Shown here piece by piece: positions 1 through 9,106 of a DNA stretch of 33,820 nt (position 1 is its first letter; every line of letters starts with the position of its first letter). The notes below the pieces were generated by a model, which made no database searches, was not told the DNA's origin, and saw only the letters and a list, made by a program, of their open reading frames with translations. The stretch is from positions 1 to 33,820 of the forward strand of contig NZ_JAOPWB010000083.1 of the NCBI RefSeq assembly GCF_025965855.1. Direction: 5' to 3'. Source of the stretch: Mycobacterium sp. GTDB lineage: Bacteria; Actinomycetota; Actinomycetes; Mycobacteriales; Mycobacteriaceae. A program made the position numbers and the translations under genes.

Positions 1-24
1 GCGCGACGCTGGTGAGGGGTCCCT

Positions 25-1011
25 ATGACGAAAGTTGAGGTCGCAGCGCTTATCGCGTTGTGCGCGGCGCTGGCCTCTGCTATCGGCGATGTGATCCGGC
101 AGCGATCCGCGCAGGAGATCACGGACAAGGAAGTCGGCCACCTCGAGCTGTTCCGCATGTCGCTGCGCGACAAGCGGTGGTGGCTCGGCGGCCTGGCCGC
201 GATCACCAACTACGGCCTGCAGGCCGGTGCGCTGGCGTGGGGGTCTGTGGTGCTCGTGACGTCGTTGCAGGTGACCGCGCTGCTGTTCGCGTTGCCGATC
301 TACGCACACCTGAGCAAGCATCGCGTGACCCGCTGGGAGTGGACCTGGGCGCTAGTGCTGGCGGGCGCGTTGGGGGTGGTGATCATCGTCGGCGACCCGA
401 CCTCCGGCCACCAGCGAGCGCCGCTGTCGACGTGGCTCATCGTGGCCCTGGTGATGGGCCCGGCGCTGGTGCTGTGCGTGCTGGCGGCGCGGGTCTGGAC
501 GGGTCGTGCGGTCGCGGCGGTGCTGCTGGCCGTGGTCGCGGGTTCGTCGCTCGCCCTGTTCGCGGTGCTGACCAAGGGCGTCGTCGAGGTGGCCGAGGCG
601 GGCCCGGGTGCCGTGGTGAGCGCGCCCGAATTCTACCCCTGGCTGGTGGTCGCTCTGTGCGGAATGGTCTTTCAGCAGTCCGCCTTCCGCGCCGGCGCGC
701 TGACGGCTTCCTTGCCGACGATGACCGTGGCCAAGCCGGTGTTGGCCGGCGTGCTCGGTATCACGGTGCTCGGCGAGACGCTGAACACCGAGGGCCCCGC
801 CGCGTTCGTGCTGGTTTCGGCGGTGGCGTTGATGATTATCGCGACCGTCGCCCTGGCGCGCGGGGAGGCCGCCTCGCTGGCGGCGGGGACGGGGCAAGAC
901 GTCGCCGCGCCGCGAGAAGCGTTGGCCGCGCAGGACGCCCCGCTGCCCGAGGTCCCTCCCGCTGCGGGTATGTCCCCGCCGGCGCCGGGGGGAAGCCGGA
1001 CGATCACGTAG
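25..1011 (+). CDS. DMT/EamA-like integral membrane permease (Rv2729c homologue)
   Basis: A 328-residue polytopic membrane protein. About nine to ten hydrophobic segments alternate with short basic loops, for example around residues 4-22, 68-90, 108-125, 135-155, 160-185 and 205-285, which is the layout of the drug/metabolite transporter (EamA-like) superfamily. Residues 285-328 form an Ala/Pro-rich tail that is probably cytosolic and disordered. The ATG follows a GTGAGGGG purine run. The next gene starts 29 bp downstream on the same strand, so co-transcription with the LigB-like gene and miaA is likely. The substrate cannot be read from the sequence. Position next to the Rv2728c-like gene and miaA supports orthology with M. 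tuberculosis Rv2729c, which is also uncharacterised. Confidence 0.85.
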   Translation: MTKVEVAALIALCAALASAIGDVIRQRSAQEITDKEVGHLELFRMSLRDKRWWLGGLAAITNYGLQAGALAWGSVVLVTSLQVTALLFALPIYAHLSKHRVTRWEWTWALVLAGALGVVIIVGDPTSGHQRAPLSTWLIVALVMGPALVLCVLAARVWTGRAVAAVLLAVVAGSSLALFAVLTKGVVEVAEAGPGAVVSAPEFYPWLVVALCGMVFQQSAFRAGALTASLPTMTVAKPVLAGVLGITVLGETLNTEGPAAFVLVSAVALMIIATVALARGEAASLAAGTGQDVAAPREALAAQDAPLPEVPPAAGMSPPAPGGSRTIT

Positions 1012-1040
1012 CTTCGTTTCCCGCTCGTTAGTGTGGTTGC

Positions 1041-1724
1041 GTGCTGAGCGCCATCGCGATCGTTCCCTCCGCGCCGGTGCTCGTTCCCGAGCTGGCCGGT
1101 GCGGCCGCCGCCGAGGTGGTCGACCTCACCGCGGCGGCCCTGGCGGCGGCCGCCTTGTTGCCACCGCGCTGGGTGGCCGTCGGAACGGGCCGGGCCGACG
1201 AGGTCTTGGGTCCCGGCTCCAGCGGCACCTTTGCGGGCTTCGGTGTTGACGTGCCCGTTCACCTGTCGCCGCACGCACGCCGGCCCGCCGAATTCCCGGT
1301 GTGCGCGCTGCTGGCCGGCTGGTTGCGCGGCCGGGCCAGGCCCGAAGCCAGCGTGCAGGTTCGCGTCTACCGCGCCGACCACGACGCCGACATCGCGGTG
1401 GCCCACGGCAGGCGACTGCGCGCGGAGATCGACCGGGCGCCCGATCCTGTCGGCGTGCTGGTGGTGGCCGACGGCGCCAACACCCTCACACGGGCCGCCC
1501 CCGGCGGCCATCACCCGGACGACGCCGATGCGCAACTGGCCCTGGACGACGCGCTGGCCAACGGCGACGCCGCCGCGCTGGCCCGGCTGCCGCCGCAGAT
1601 CCTGGGGCGGGTCGCGTTCCAGGTGCTGGCCGGCCTGAGCGAGCCGGGGCCGCGGTCGGCCAAAGAGCTCTACCGGGGTGCGCCCTACGGTGTCGGCTAC
1701 TTCGCCGGCGCCTGGCAACCATGA
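1041..1724 (+). CDS. LigB-like (class III extradiol dioxygenase fold) protein, Rv2728c homologue
   Basis: A 227-residue Ala-rich soluble protein starting at GTG (first residues [11 protein letters not shown]). The N-terminal '[14 protein letters not shown]' segment, the '[11 protein letters not shown]' strand and the C-terminal '[11 protein letters not shown]' are typical of actinobacterial proteins annotated as class III extradiol dioxygenase subunit B-like. The His/Glu metal ligands of real ring-cleaving enzymes are not evident, so catalysis is doubtful and the role unknown. Its stop overlaps the miaA start in an ATGA arrangement, which implies translational coupling. This coupling to a tRNA-modification gene is conserved in mycobacteria as I recall the M. 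tuberculosis order. Confidence 0.8.
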   Translation: MLSAIAIVPSAPVLVPELAGAAAAEVVDLTAAALAAAALLPPRWVAVGTGRADEVLGPGSSGTFAGFGVDVPVHLSPHARRPAEFPVCALLAGWLRGRARPEASVQVRVYRADHDADIAVAHGRRLRAEIDRAPDPVGVLVVADGANTLTRAAPGGHHPDDADAQLALDDALANGDAAALARLPPQILGRVAFQVLAGLSEPGPRSAKELYRGAPYGVGYFAGAWQP

Positions 1725-2635
1725 GGCCGCTCGCGATCATCGGGCCCACCGGTACGGGTAAGTCGCGTCTGGCGCTGGACGTCGCCGAGCGGCTCGGCGG
1801 GGAAATCGTGAACGCCGACGCGATGCAGCTATATCGCGGCATGGACATCGGCACCGCCAAGCTGCCCGTCGAGCGGCGCCGCGGCGTTCCCCATCATCAG
1901 CTCGACGTCCTGCACGTCACCGAGACCGCCACCGTCGCCCGCTATCAGCGGGCCGCCGCCGCGGACATCGAAGCGATCGCCGCCCGGGGCGCGGTGCCGG
2001 TGATCGTCGGCGGCTCGATGCTCTACGTCCAGTCCCTGCTGGACGACTGGTCGTTTCCGGCGACCGATCCCGCGGTGCGGGCCCGTTGGGAGCAGCGGCT
2101 CGCCGAGGTGGGGGTGGGCGAGCTGCACGCCGAGCTGGCCCGCCGGGACCCGGCCGCGGCCGCATCGATCCTGCCGACCGACGGCCGGCGCACGGTGCGC
2201 GCCCTGGAGGTTGTCGAGCTCACCGGGCAGCCGTTCGCCGCCTCGGCGCCGCGCATCGGTTCCCCGCGCTGGGACACGGTAATCGTCGGATTAGATTGCG
2301 ACACAAGGCTTCTCGATGAAAGGTTGGCCCGCCGCACCAACACCATGTTCGACCAGGGGCTGGTCGACGAGGTCCGGGGCCTGCTGCGTGACGGCCTGCG
2401 CGACGGGGTCACCGCCTCGCGCGCCCTGGGCTACGCGCAGGTGCTGGCGGCGCTCGACGCCGGCGGCGGACCGGACCAACTGCGCGACGCGCGCGAGCAG
2501 ACGTGCGTGGGCACCCGGCGCTATGTGCGACGGCAACGGTCGTGGTTTCGCCGGGATCACCGCGTGCATTGGCTCGACCCCGACCCCGCTCGCGTCGTCG
2601 ACGACGCGTTGCGGGCGTGGCGGCACGTATCCTGA
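1721..2635 (+). CDS. miaA: tRNA dimethylallyltransferase MiaA
   Basis: A 304-residue enzyme that transfers a dimethylallyl group from DMAPP to N6 of adenosine 37 in tRNAs reading UNN codons. The P-loop GPTGTGKS is at residues 8-15, followed by '[17 protein letters not shown]' and 'HHQLDV', then '[14 protein letters not shown]' and the basic '[16 protein letters not shown]' tRNA-binding stretch near the C-terminus. All are family hallmarks, and the length is close to that of other actinobacterial MiaA proteins. The ATG overlaps the preceding stop (ATGA), and dapF starts 4 bp after the stop, so it sits in the middle of an operon. Confidence 0.97.
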   Translation: MRPLAIIGPTGTGKSRLALDVAERLGGEIVNADAMQLYRGMDIGTAKLPVERRRGVPHHQLDVLHVTETATVARYQRAAAADIEAIAARGAVPVIVGGSMLYVQSLLDDWSFPATDPAVRARWEQRLAEVGVGELHAELARRDPAAAASILPTDGRRTVRALEVVELTGQPFAASAPRIGSPRWDTVIVGLDCDTRLLDERLARRTNTMFDQGLVDEVRGLLRDGLRDGVTASRALGYAQVLAALDAGGGPDQLRDAREQTCVGTRRYVRRQRSWFRRDHRVHWLDPDPARVVDDALRAWRHVS

Positions 2636-2639
2636 TCTG

Positions 2640-3536
2640 GTGATCTTCGCCAAGGGCCACGGCACGCAGAACGACTTCGTGCTGCTGCCCGACCTCGACG
2701 CCGGGCTGGCGCTGACTGCCGCCCGGGTGGTCGCGGTATGCGACCGGCGCCGGGGGCTGGGCGCCGACGGGGTGCTGCGGATCACCACCGCGGGCGCCGC
2801 GGTGGCGGCCGGAGTGCTCCAGCGCCTGCCGGACGGTGTCGGCGCCGGCGACTGGTACATGGACTACCGCAACGCCGACGGGTCCGTCGCGCAGATGTGC
2901 GGCAACGGCGTGCGGGTGTTCGCACACTACCTGCGGGCCGCCGGCCTGGAATCCCGCGATGAGTTCGTCGTCGGGTCGCTGGCCGGCGCGCGACCGGTCA
3001 CCCTGCATCACGCGGGCAACACCAACGCCGACGTCACCGTCGACATGGGCAAGGCCAACCGGCTGGGCAGTGGGGGGGAGGCCTTTGAAGCCGTAGTCGG
3101 CGGCAGGCGGTTCGCCGGCCTGGCGGTTGACGTGGGCAACCCGCACCTGGCCTGCGTCGACCCGCAGCTCGACGCCGAAGGCCTCGCGGCCCTGGATGTG
3201 GGAGCGCCGGTGCAGTTCGACCGCGCCCAGTTCCCGGACGGCGTCAACGTCGAAGTGCTCACGTCGCCGGTCTGGGGACCGGCCGGGAGCTCAGTCCGGA
3301 TGCGGGTCCATGAGCGCGGGGTGGGAGAGACCCGCTCGTGCGGCACCGGAACGGTCGCGGCCGCCGTCGCCGCGCTGGCGGACGCCGGCGCCGATACCGG
3401 GACGCTGACCGTGCGGGTGCCCGGCGGTGACGTCGTCGTCACCGTCACCGACGCCACCAGCTACCTGCGCGGACCGTCGGTGCTGGTGGCCCGTGGCGAA
3501 CTCAGCGAGGAATGGTGGGACGCACAAGGGCGTTAA
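2640..3536 (+). CDS. dapF: Diaminopimelate epimerase DapF
   Basis: A 298-residue cofactor-independent racemase that converts LL- to meso-diaminopimelate for lysine and peptidoglycan synthesis in the cytosol. The two catalytic cysteines are visible: Cys87 in '[13 protein letters not shown]' and Cys234 in '[16 protein letters not shown]'. The start is a GTG giving '[14 protein letters not shown]', the conserved N-terminus, 4 bp after the miaA stop. It is slightly longer than my memory of the M. tuberculosis protein (about 289 residues), with small extra loops near residues 140-150 and 215-220. It is probably in one operon with miaA. Confidence 0.97.
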   Translation: MIFAKGHGTQNDFVLLPDLDAGLALTAARVVAVCDRRRGLGADGVLRITTAGAAVAAGVLQRLPDGVGAGDWYMDYRNADGSVAQMCGNGVRVFAHYLRAAGLESRDEFVVGSLAGARPVTLHHAGNTNADVTVDMGKANRLGSGGEAFEAVVGGRRFAGLAVDVGNPHLACVDPQLDAEGLAALDVGAPVQFDRAQFPDGVNVEVLTSPVWGPAGSSVRMRVHERGVGETRSCGTGTVAAAVAALADAGADTGTLTVRVPGGDVVVTVTDATSYLRGPSVLVARGELSEEWWDAQGR

Positions 3537-3582
3537 ATGAGGTGCGCTGCACCGATTTAGCGTGCACTATTGCTAATTGCCT

Positions 3583-5010
3583 ATGACGAATCCCGAAACC
3601 CCCTTTCACAGTCAGCCGGATTTGGAGCCCAGTGCGGGCGAACTCGCCCTCGAAGACCGATCAGCGCTGCGCCGGGTCGCCGGGCTGTCCACCGAACTCG
3701 CCGACGTTTCCGAGGTCGAGTACCGCCAGCTGCGACTCGAACGCGTGGTGTTGGTAGGGGTGTGGACCGAAGGCAGCGCCGCCGACAACCAGGCCAGCAT
3801 GGCCGAGCTGGCGGCCCTGGCCGAAACCGCCGGCTCGCAGGTGCTTGAGGGCCTGATCCAGCGCCGCGACCGGCCCGACCCGTCGACCTACATCGGTTCG
3901 GGCAAGGCGGCCGAACTGCGCGAGGTGGTCCTGGCAACCGGCGCCGACACCGTCATCTGCGACGGCGAACTGTCCCCGGCGCAGCTGACCGCGCTGGAAA
4001 AGGCCGTGAAGGTCAAGGTCATCGACCGCACCGCGCTGATCCTGGACATCTTCGCCCAGCACGCCACCAGCCGGGAGGGCAAGGCCCAGGTGTCGCTGGC
4101 CCAGATGGAGTACATGCTGCCCCGGCTGCGCGGCTGGGGTGAGTCGATGTCACGGCAGGCCGGCGGCCGCGCCGGCGGCAGCGGCGGAGGAGTGGGCCTG
4201 CGCGGTCCGGGTGAGACCAAGATCGAGACCGACCGGCGTCGCATCCGCGAACGGATGTCCAAGCTGCGCCGCGAGATCAAGGACATGAAGCAGGCCCGCG
4301 ACACCCAGCGCAGCCGCCGGCTGCACAGCGACATCCCGTCGATCGCCATCGTCGGCTACACCAACGCCGGGAAGTCCAGCCTGCTCAACGCGCTGACCGG
4401 GGCCGGGGTGCTGGTGCAGGACGCGCTGTTCGCCACCCTCGAACCCACCACCCGGCGCGCGGAATTCTCGGACGGCCGGCCGGTGGTGCTCACCGACACC
4501 GTCGGCTTCGTGCGGCACCTGCCCACCCAGCTGGTCGAGGCGTTCCGCTCCACGCTGGAAGAAGTCGTCGACGCCGATCTGCTGGTGCACGTGGTCGACG
4601 GCTCCGATGTCAACCCGCTGGCCCAGATCAACGCGGTCCGCCAGGTGATCTCCGAAGTGATCGCCGACCATAACGGCGACCCGCCCGCCGAGCTGCTGGT
4701 GGTCAACAAGGTGGACGCCGCGAGCGATCTGACGCTGGCCAAGCTTCGGCATGGGCTGCCCGGGGCGGTGTTCGTGTCCGCGCGCACCGGCGAGGGCATC
4801 GACGCGTTGCGGCGGCGGATGACCGAGCTCGCCGCCCCCACCGACACCGCCGTGGATGTGGTGATCCCGTACGACCGGGGTGACCTGGTGGCCCGCCTGC
4901 ACGCCGGCGGGCGCGTCCAGCAGGAGGAGCACAACGCCGACGGCACCCGCATCCGGGCCCGCGTGCCCGTGGCGCTGGCCGCCAGCCTGCGCGAGTTCTC
5001 CACCCACTGA
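3583..5010 (+). CDS. hflX: GTPase HflX
   Basis: A 475-residue ribosome-associated GTPase of the Obg-HflX family. In order, an N-terminal HflX domain, a Gly-rich linker near residues 190-210 ('GGRAGGSGGGVGLRGPGETK'), a coiled basic helix, and the G domain with P-loop GYTNAGKSS at about 258-266, G3 'DTVGFVRHLP' and G4 NKVD at about 375. Family members split stalled or hibernating 70S ribosomes under stress. The ATG at 3583 was preferred to an upstream in-frame TTG at 3577; neither has a strong Shine-Dalgarno. It lies 46 bp after dapF and may have its own promoter. Confidence 0.96.
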   Translation: MTNPETPFHSQPDLEPSAGELALEDRSALRRVAGLSTELADVSEVEYRQLRLERVVLVGVWTEGSAADNQASMAELAALAETAGSQVLEGLIQRRDRPDPSTYIGSGKAAELREVVLATGADTVICDGELSPAQLTALEKAVKVKVIDRTALILDIFAQHATSREGKAQVSLAQMEYMLPRLRGWGESMSRQAGGRAGGSGGGVGLRGPGETKIETDRRRIRERMSKLRREIKDMKQARDTQRSRRLHSDIPSIAIVGYTNAGKSSLLNALTGAGVLVQDALFATLEPTTRRAEFSDGRPVVLTDTVGFVRHLPTQLVEAFRSTLEEVVDADLLVHVVDGSDVNPLAQINAVRQVISEVIADHNGDPPAELLVVNKVDAASDLTLAKLRHGLPGAVFVSARTGEGIDALRRRMTELAAPTDTAVDVVIPYDRGDLVARLHAGGRVQQEEHNADGTRIRARVPVALAASLREFSTH

Positions 5011-5073
5011 GCGCGTTGGTGCCGCACCGAAACTGAAACCACGCGGGCCCTGCGCAGACCCCACCGACTGCCG

Positions 5074-5097
5074 ACCAACCGTCTGGTTGGTATATCT
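5074..5097 (+). promoter_or_regulatory. Putative TetR-type operator overlapping the fadE20 promoter
   Basis: Perfect inverted repeat ACCAACC-gtct-GGTTGGT at 5074-5091, directly followed by a TATATC -10-like element at 5091-5096, about 46 bp before the fadE20 ATG. Arms of this kind are typical of TetR-family operators of fatty-acid catabolic genes in actinobacteria. The regulator is not in the window. That it represses fadE20 is inferred from position only. Confidence 0.6.
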
Positions 5098-5142
5098 TGG
5101 GCGGCAGAGTCCCCATTCGCCGGAGGTCAGCGGAGGTTATCC

Positions 5143-6303
5143 ATGGGCAGTGCCATCAAGTACGAGCGCACTCTTTTCGAGCCCGAGCACGAATTGTTCC
5201 GCGAGTCCTACCGCGGCTTCCTCGATCGCCACGTGGCGCCCTACCACGACGAATGGGAGAAGGCGAAGATCGTCGACCGCGGCGTGTGGCTCGAGGCCGG
5301 CAAGCAGGGCTTCTTGGGCATGGCGGTGCCCGAAGAGTACGGCGGCGGCGGCAACCCCGACTTCCGCTACAACATGATCATCACCGAGGAGACCACCGCC
5401 GGGCGCTACAGCGGCATCGGTTTCGGCTTGCACAACGACATCGTGGCGCCCTACCTGCTGGCGCTGGCCACCGAAGAGCAAAGGCAGCGCTGGTTGCCCA
5501 AGTTCTGCACCGGGGAGCTGATCACCGCGATCGCGATGACCGAGCCGGGAACCGGCAGCGACCTGCAGGGCATCAAGACCCGCGCGGTCAAGCAGGGCGA
5601 TCACTACGTGCTCAACGGGTCAAAGACCTTTATCACCAACGGAATCAATTCCGACCTGGTGATCGTGGTGGCGCAGACCGACCCCGGCAAGGGCGCGCAA
5701 GGCTTTTCGCTACTGGTTGTCGAACGCGGCATGGAGGGTTTCGAGCGCGGCCGCCACTTGGACAAGATCGGGCTGGACGCCCAGGACACGGCCGAGCTGT
5801 CGTTCACCGACGTCAAGGTGCCGGCCGAAAACCTGCTCGGCGAGGAGGGCATGGGATTCATCTACCTCATGCGGAACCTGCCGCAGGAACGGATCGGGAT
5901 CGCCATCATGGCCGCCGCGGCGATGGAGCAGGTGCTGGAACAGACGCTGCAATACACCAAGGAGCGCAAGGCTTTTGGCAAGCCGATCGGCAGCTTCCAG
6001 AACAGCCGTTTCGTGCTCGCCGAGCTGGCCACCGAGGCCACCATGGTGCGCATCATGGTCGACGAGTTCGTCCGGTTGCACCTCGACCACAAGCTGACGG
6101 CCGAGCAGGCCGCAATGGCCAAGTGGTATTCCACCGAGAAGCAGGTGTACCTGATCGACCGCTGCCTGCAACTGCACGGCGGATACGGCTACATGCGCGA
6201 ATATCCCGTCGCCCGAGCCTATCTCGACGCCCGGGTGCAGACGATCTACGGAGGCACGACCGAGATCATGAAGGAGATCATCGGCCGCAGCCTCGGCGTC
6301 TAG
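5143..6303 (+). CDS. fadE20: Acyl-CoA dehydrogenase FadE20
   Basis: A 386-residue flavoenzyme expected to oxidise an acyl-CoA thioester at the alpha-beta bond, passing electrons to ETF. Visible features are 'MTEPGTGSDLQGIKTRA' (FAD/substrate contact), 'LHGGYGYMREYPVARAYLDARV' (FAD binding in the C-terminal helical domain) and 'IYGGTTEIMKEIIGRSLG', where the Glu of TTEIM is the position of the catalytic base in short- and medium-chain enzymes. Length is standard. Start: ATG with GGAGG at 5132-5136. Gene order next to hflX matches Rv2724c (fadE20). Substrate chain length cannot be deduced. Confidence 0.93.
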   Translation: MGSAIKYERTLFEPEHELFRESYRGFLDRHVAPYHDEWEKAKIVDRGVWLEAGKQGFLGMAVPEEYGGGGNPDFRYNMIITEETTAGRYSGIGFGLHNDIVAPYLLALATEEQRQRWLPKFCTGELITAIAMTEPGTGSDLQGIKTRAVKQGDHYVLNGSKTFITNGINSDLVIVVAQTDPGKGAQGFSLLVVERGMEGFERGRHLDKIGLDAQDTAELSFTDVKVPAENLLGEEGMGFIYLMRNLPQERIGIAIMAAAAMEQVLEQTLQYTKERKAFGKPIGSFQNSRFVLAELATEATMVRIMVDEFVRLHLDHKLTAEQAAMAKWYSTEKQVYLIDRCLQLHGGYGYMREYPVARAYLDARVQTIYGGTTEIMKEIIGRSLGV

Positions 6304-6734
6304 CAATCTTGTTGCCGCGCAAGGACTGAGGCATATCCGCCCGGGTGGCCCGATAATGAATGGCCCAATTGGTCTATTGGCCGTGTAGATTGACGACCAG
6401 CTAACCGCTTCGCGTACCGTCGGCACATGCGTTTCTCGTATATCGACTGCGCAGTCACACATCGCCAAGCGGGCGATCATAGCGCCGGTAAGCGCGGTTG
6501 TTCGCGGTACGGGCATGGTCCGGCATCATTTCGACATCGGCGCGGTCTCCGTTTCCGCAATTTTCGTAATTTGACTTCGCATTTATGGTCGGCAAGGGCA
6601 AAGTTATGCGAGCCCGGCGATAATGCGGTTCGTAACGGGGTTACTTCCACGCGGTGGGGGTATGGCCCGCTCGCAGGGTCTGCAGGTGCTTGCATGGCCA
6701 GGGATAGGGGCCTATCCGTCGGCTGGGAGGCTTG
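6304..6734. other. 430-bp intergenic region upstream of the LGFP-protein gene
   Basis: No convincing gene. A frame from 6427 runs to 6738 but has Arg/Ser-rich composition, no ribosome binding site and no family signature. The stretch 6550-6630 is more AT-rich than its surroundings and is the likely promoter zone. An inverted repeat GGATAGG-GG-CCTATCC lies at 6702-6717, just before the GGGAGG ribosome binding site (6725-6730), and could be an operator or a 5'-UTR hairpin. Confidence 0.5.
6702..6717. promoter_or_regulatory. Inverted repeat just upstream of the LGFP-protein ribosome binding site
   Basis: GGATAGG and CCTATCC, 7-bp perfect arms separated by 2 bp, end 8 bp before the GGGAGG of the downstream gene. 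It could form an operator for a dimeric regulator. As RNA it would be a poor hairpin because the loop is too short. Function unassigned. Confidence 0.35.
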
Positions 6735-9071
6735 GTGAACGGGCAGAGAGGTCGAATGCGCAAGCTGATCGGGCGCGCGCTGGTCGGCATGGCGACCACG
6801 GTGCTGGCGGCCGCATTGCTGGCGCCCACCGCTTCCGCATCCCCGATAGGCGACGCCGAGGCCGCCATGATGGCCGCCTGGGATAAGGCCGGCGGCGACA
6901 CCTCACCGCTTGGCGCCCGAAAGGGCGACGTGTACCCCGCCGGCGACGGGTTCGCGCTGGACTTCGACGGCGGCAAGATGTTCTACACCACGGACACCGG
7001 CGCCAAGTTCGTCTACGGGCCGATCCTGGACAAATACGAGTCGCTGGGCGGTCCGGCCGGCAGCGATCTGGGGTTCCCCACCATCAACGAGGTCCCCGGC
7101 CTGGCCGGACCCGACAGCCGAGTGGCCACCTTCTCGGCCAGCGACAAGCCCGTGATCTTCTGGACTTCCGACCACGGCCCGTTCGTGGTGCGCGGCGGGC
7201 TGAACGCCGCGTGGGACAAGCTCGGCAGCTCGGGCGGCGTTCTCGGAGCTCCGGTCGGGGACGAAACCTACGACGGTGAGGTCACTTCCCAGAAGTTCAG
7301 CGGCGGCGAGATCTCCTGGAACAGGAAAACCAAGGAGTTCGCCACCAACCCGGCGGCACTGGCCGACCAACTGAAGGGCCTGCAGGTCGCCATCGATCCG
7401 ACCGCGGCCATCAACATGGCCTGGCGCGCGGCCGGCGGCGCCGGTGGCCCGCTGGGCGCCAAGCAGGGTGGGTCGTATTCCATCGGCGGTGATGGAGTCG
7501 CCCAGAACTTCGCCGGCGGCAAGGTGTTCTTCAGCCCGGCCACCGGCGCGAACGCCCTCGAGACCGACATCCTCGCCAAGTACGAGTCGCTGGGCGGGCC
7601 GGCCGGCAGCGACCTCGGTTTCCCCACCGCCAACGAGTCCGACGGCGGTATCGGGCCGTCCAGCCGGATCGCCACGTTCGCCGCGGCCGACAAGCCGGTG
7701 ATCTTCTGGTCCTCCGACCACGGCGCGTTCGTCGTGCGGGGCGCGATGAAGGCCGCGTGGGACAAGCTCCGCGGTCCCAGTGGCAAGCTCGGCGCCCCGG
7801 TCGGCGATCAGGCCGTGGACGGCGACGTGATTTCGCAGCAGTTCACCGGCGGCAAGGTCGCGTGGAACCGGGCGAAGAACTCCTTCAGCACCGACCCCTC
7901 GAACCTGGCTCCCTTGCTGTCCGGCCTGCAGGTGTCCGGTCAGAACCAGCCGAGCACCGCGGCGATGCCCTCGCACGCCAAAAAGTTCACCTGGCAATGG
8001 TGGTGGCTGCTCGCCGCGATCCCGGTGCTGGTGCTGGTCCTGCTGGCGGTGTTGCTGGCCGTCGTGTGGCGCCGGCGCCGCGCGCGCCGGGGCGCCCCCG
8101 CCTACGAGCCCGAGCGGGACCTGGTTGCCGCCGGCTACGAGGGCCCGGCTGAGGGGCACTGGATGCACGACGACGCCGATCTCGCCAGCGACCACTTCCC
8201 GCCCGGCGACCTACCACCGGAACATCAGCCGCCGGACGATGCCGGGCCGGCGCCGCGCGTCAGTTGGACCCGCGCAGCCGAGGCCGAGGAGGCCTCGGGT
8301 CGTTTCGAGGCCGGGGCGACCGAGGAAGACGAAGATCCCGACGCGGTGGACACCGATTCCATCCCCCTCGTCTCGGAGGCCGCCATGGCGGGGGCCGGCT
8401 ACGGGTATGTCCCCGACGCGGCGGATGTCCCCGGCGCGGGGGATGTCCCCGAGGCGGGGGCCTATCCGGAGGCCGGATACCCCGAGGTCCCCGGGGAGGA
8501 GTCCACCTACCTGGAGGTCGCGGACGCCGGCTACGAGGACGCCGAATATGCCGACACCGAGTATGTGACCGGCTATGAGGACGCCGAGTATGCGGAGGCC
8601 GGGTATCCCGACGTCGCCGTTCCGCGCACCCCTCCGGAGGCGGCCTACGTTGGCGACGTGCCGGTTGCCGGGGAACCGGATGGCGAGTATCCGGATGTCG
8701 CGATTCCGCTTGCCGCGCCCGACGTCGTCCCTCCGGAGGCCGGGGACGCCCCGCCCGCCGACGCCGTCGTTCCGGACGGCCCCGAGGGCGCGGAGCCCCG
8801 GGCCGGGCGCCATGCGGCCATGGACGAGCAAGACCCTTCGGAATTGGCCCCCGACGGGGCCAACGCCGCGCCGGTTCCCGGTGGGCGCCCGACGATCCAC
8901 CTGCCGCTGGACGATCCGTACCAGGTGCCCGACGGATATCCGATCAAGGCCAGTGCCCGCTTCGGGCTGTACTACACCCCGGGCAGCGAGCTCTACCATG
9001 ACACGCTGGCCGAAATCTGGTTGGCCAGTGAGGAAGTCGCGCAGGCCAACGGCTTCATCAAGGCCGACTGA
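6735..9071 (+). CDS. LGFP-repeat, membrane-anchored secreted protein with acidic/Tyr-rich repeats and sunset-like C-terminus (Rv2721c homologue)
   Basis: A 778-residue protein. Residues about 10-36 form a signal peptide ending 'APTASA-SP'. Residues 37-395 contain about six LGFP-type repeats ('LGFPTINE', 'LGAPVGDE', 'LGFPTANE', 'LGAPVGDQ'), arranged as two near-duplicate halves; LGFP modules are linked to mycolate-layer/cell-wall association. A transmembrane helix at about 421-445 ('WWWLLAAIPVLVLVLLAVLL') is followed by 'RRRRARR', so the C-terminal half is probably cytosolic. Residues 450-730 are acidic and low-complexity, with Val-Pro-Asp and Tyr-Glu-Asp-Ala-Glu repeats. The last 45 residues ('YPIKASARFGLYYTPGSELY', 'AEIWLASEEVAQANGF') resemble the sunset domain. 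GTG at 6735 (GGGAGG, 4-bp spacing) was chosen; ATG at 6756 is an alternative. Confidence 0.88.
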   Translation: MNGQRGRMRKLIGRALVGMATTVLAAALLAPTASASPIGDAEAAMMAAWDKAGGDTSPLGARKGDVYPAGDGFALDFDGGKMFYTTDTGAKFVYGPILDKYESLGGPAGSDLGFPTINEVPGLAGPDSRVATFSASDKPVIFWTSDHGPFVVRGGLNAAWDKLGSSGGVLGAPVGDETYDGEVTSQKFSGGEISWNRKTKEFATNPAALADQLKGLQVAIDPTAAINMAWRAAGGAGGPLGAKQGGSYSIGGDGVAQNFAGGKVFFSPATGANALETDILAKYESLGGPAGSDLGFPTANESDGGIGPSSRIATFAAADKPVIFWSSDHGAFVVRGAMKAAWDKLRGPSGKLGAPVGDQAVDGDVISQQFTGGKVAWNRAKNSFSTDPSNLAPLLSGLQVSGQNQPSTAAMPSHAKKFTWQWWWLLAAIPVLVLVLLAVLLAVVWRRRRARRGAPAYEPERDLVAAGYEGPAEGHWMHDDADLASDHFPPGDLPPEHQPPDDAGPAPRVSWTRAAEAEEASGRFEAGATEEDEDPDAVDTDSIPLVSEAAMAGAGYGYVPDAADVPGAGDVPEAGAYPEAGYPEVPGEESTYLEVADAGYEDAEYADTEYVTGYEDAEYAEAGYPDVAVPRTPPEAAYVGDVPVAGEPDGEYPDVAIPLAAPDVVPPEAGDAPPADAVVPDGPEGAEPRAGRHAAMDEQDPSELAPDGANAAPVPGGRPTIHLPLDDPYQVPDGYPIKASARFGLYYTPGSELYHDTLAEIWLASEEVAQANGFIKAD

Positions 9072-9106
9072 GCCGGCCGCTCCAGCGGAACCCCGCCGAG
9101 CGCTAG

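Noticed and set aside
6427..6738. 103-codon + frame between fadE20 and the LGFP gene
   Set aside because: No ribosome binding site, biased composition, and it overlaps the likely promoter of the LGFP gene.
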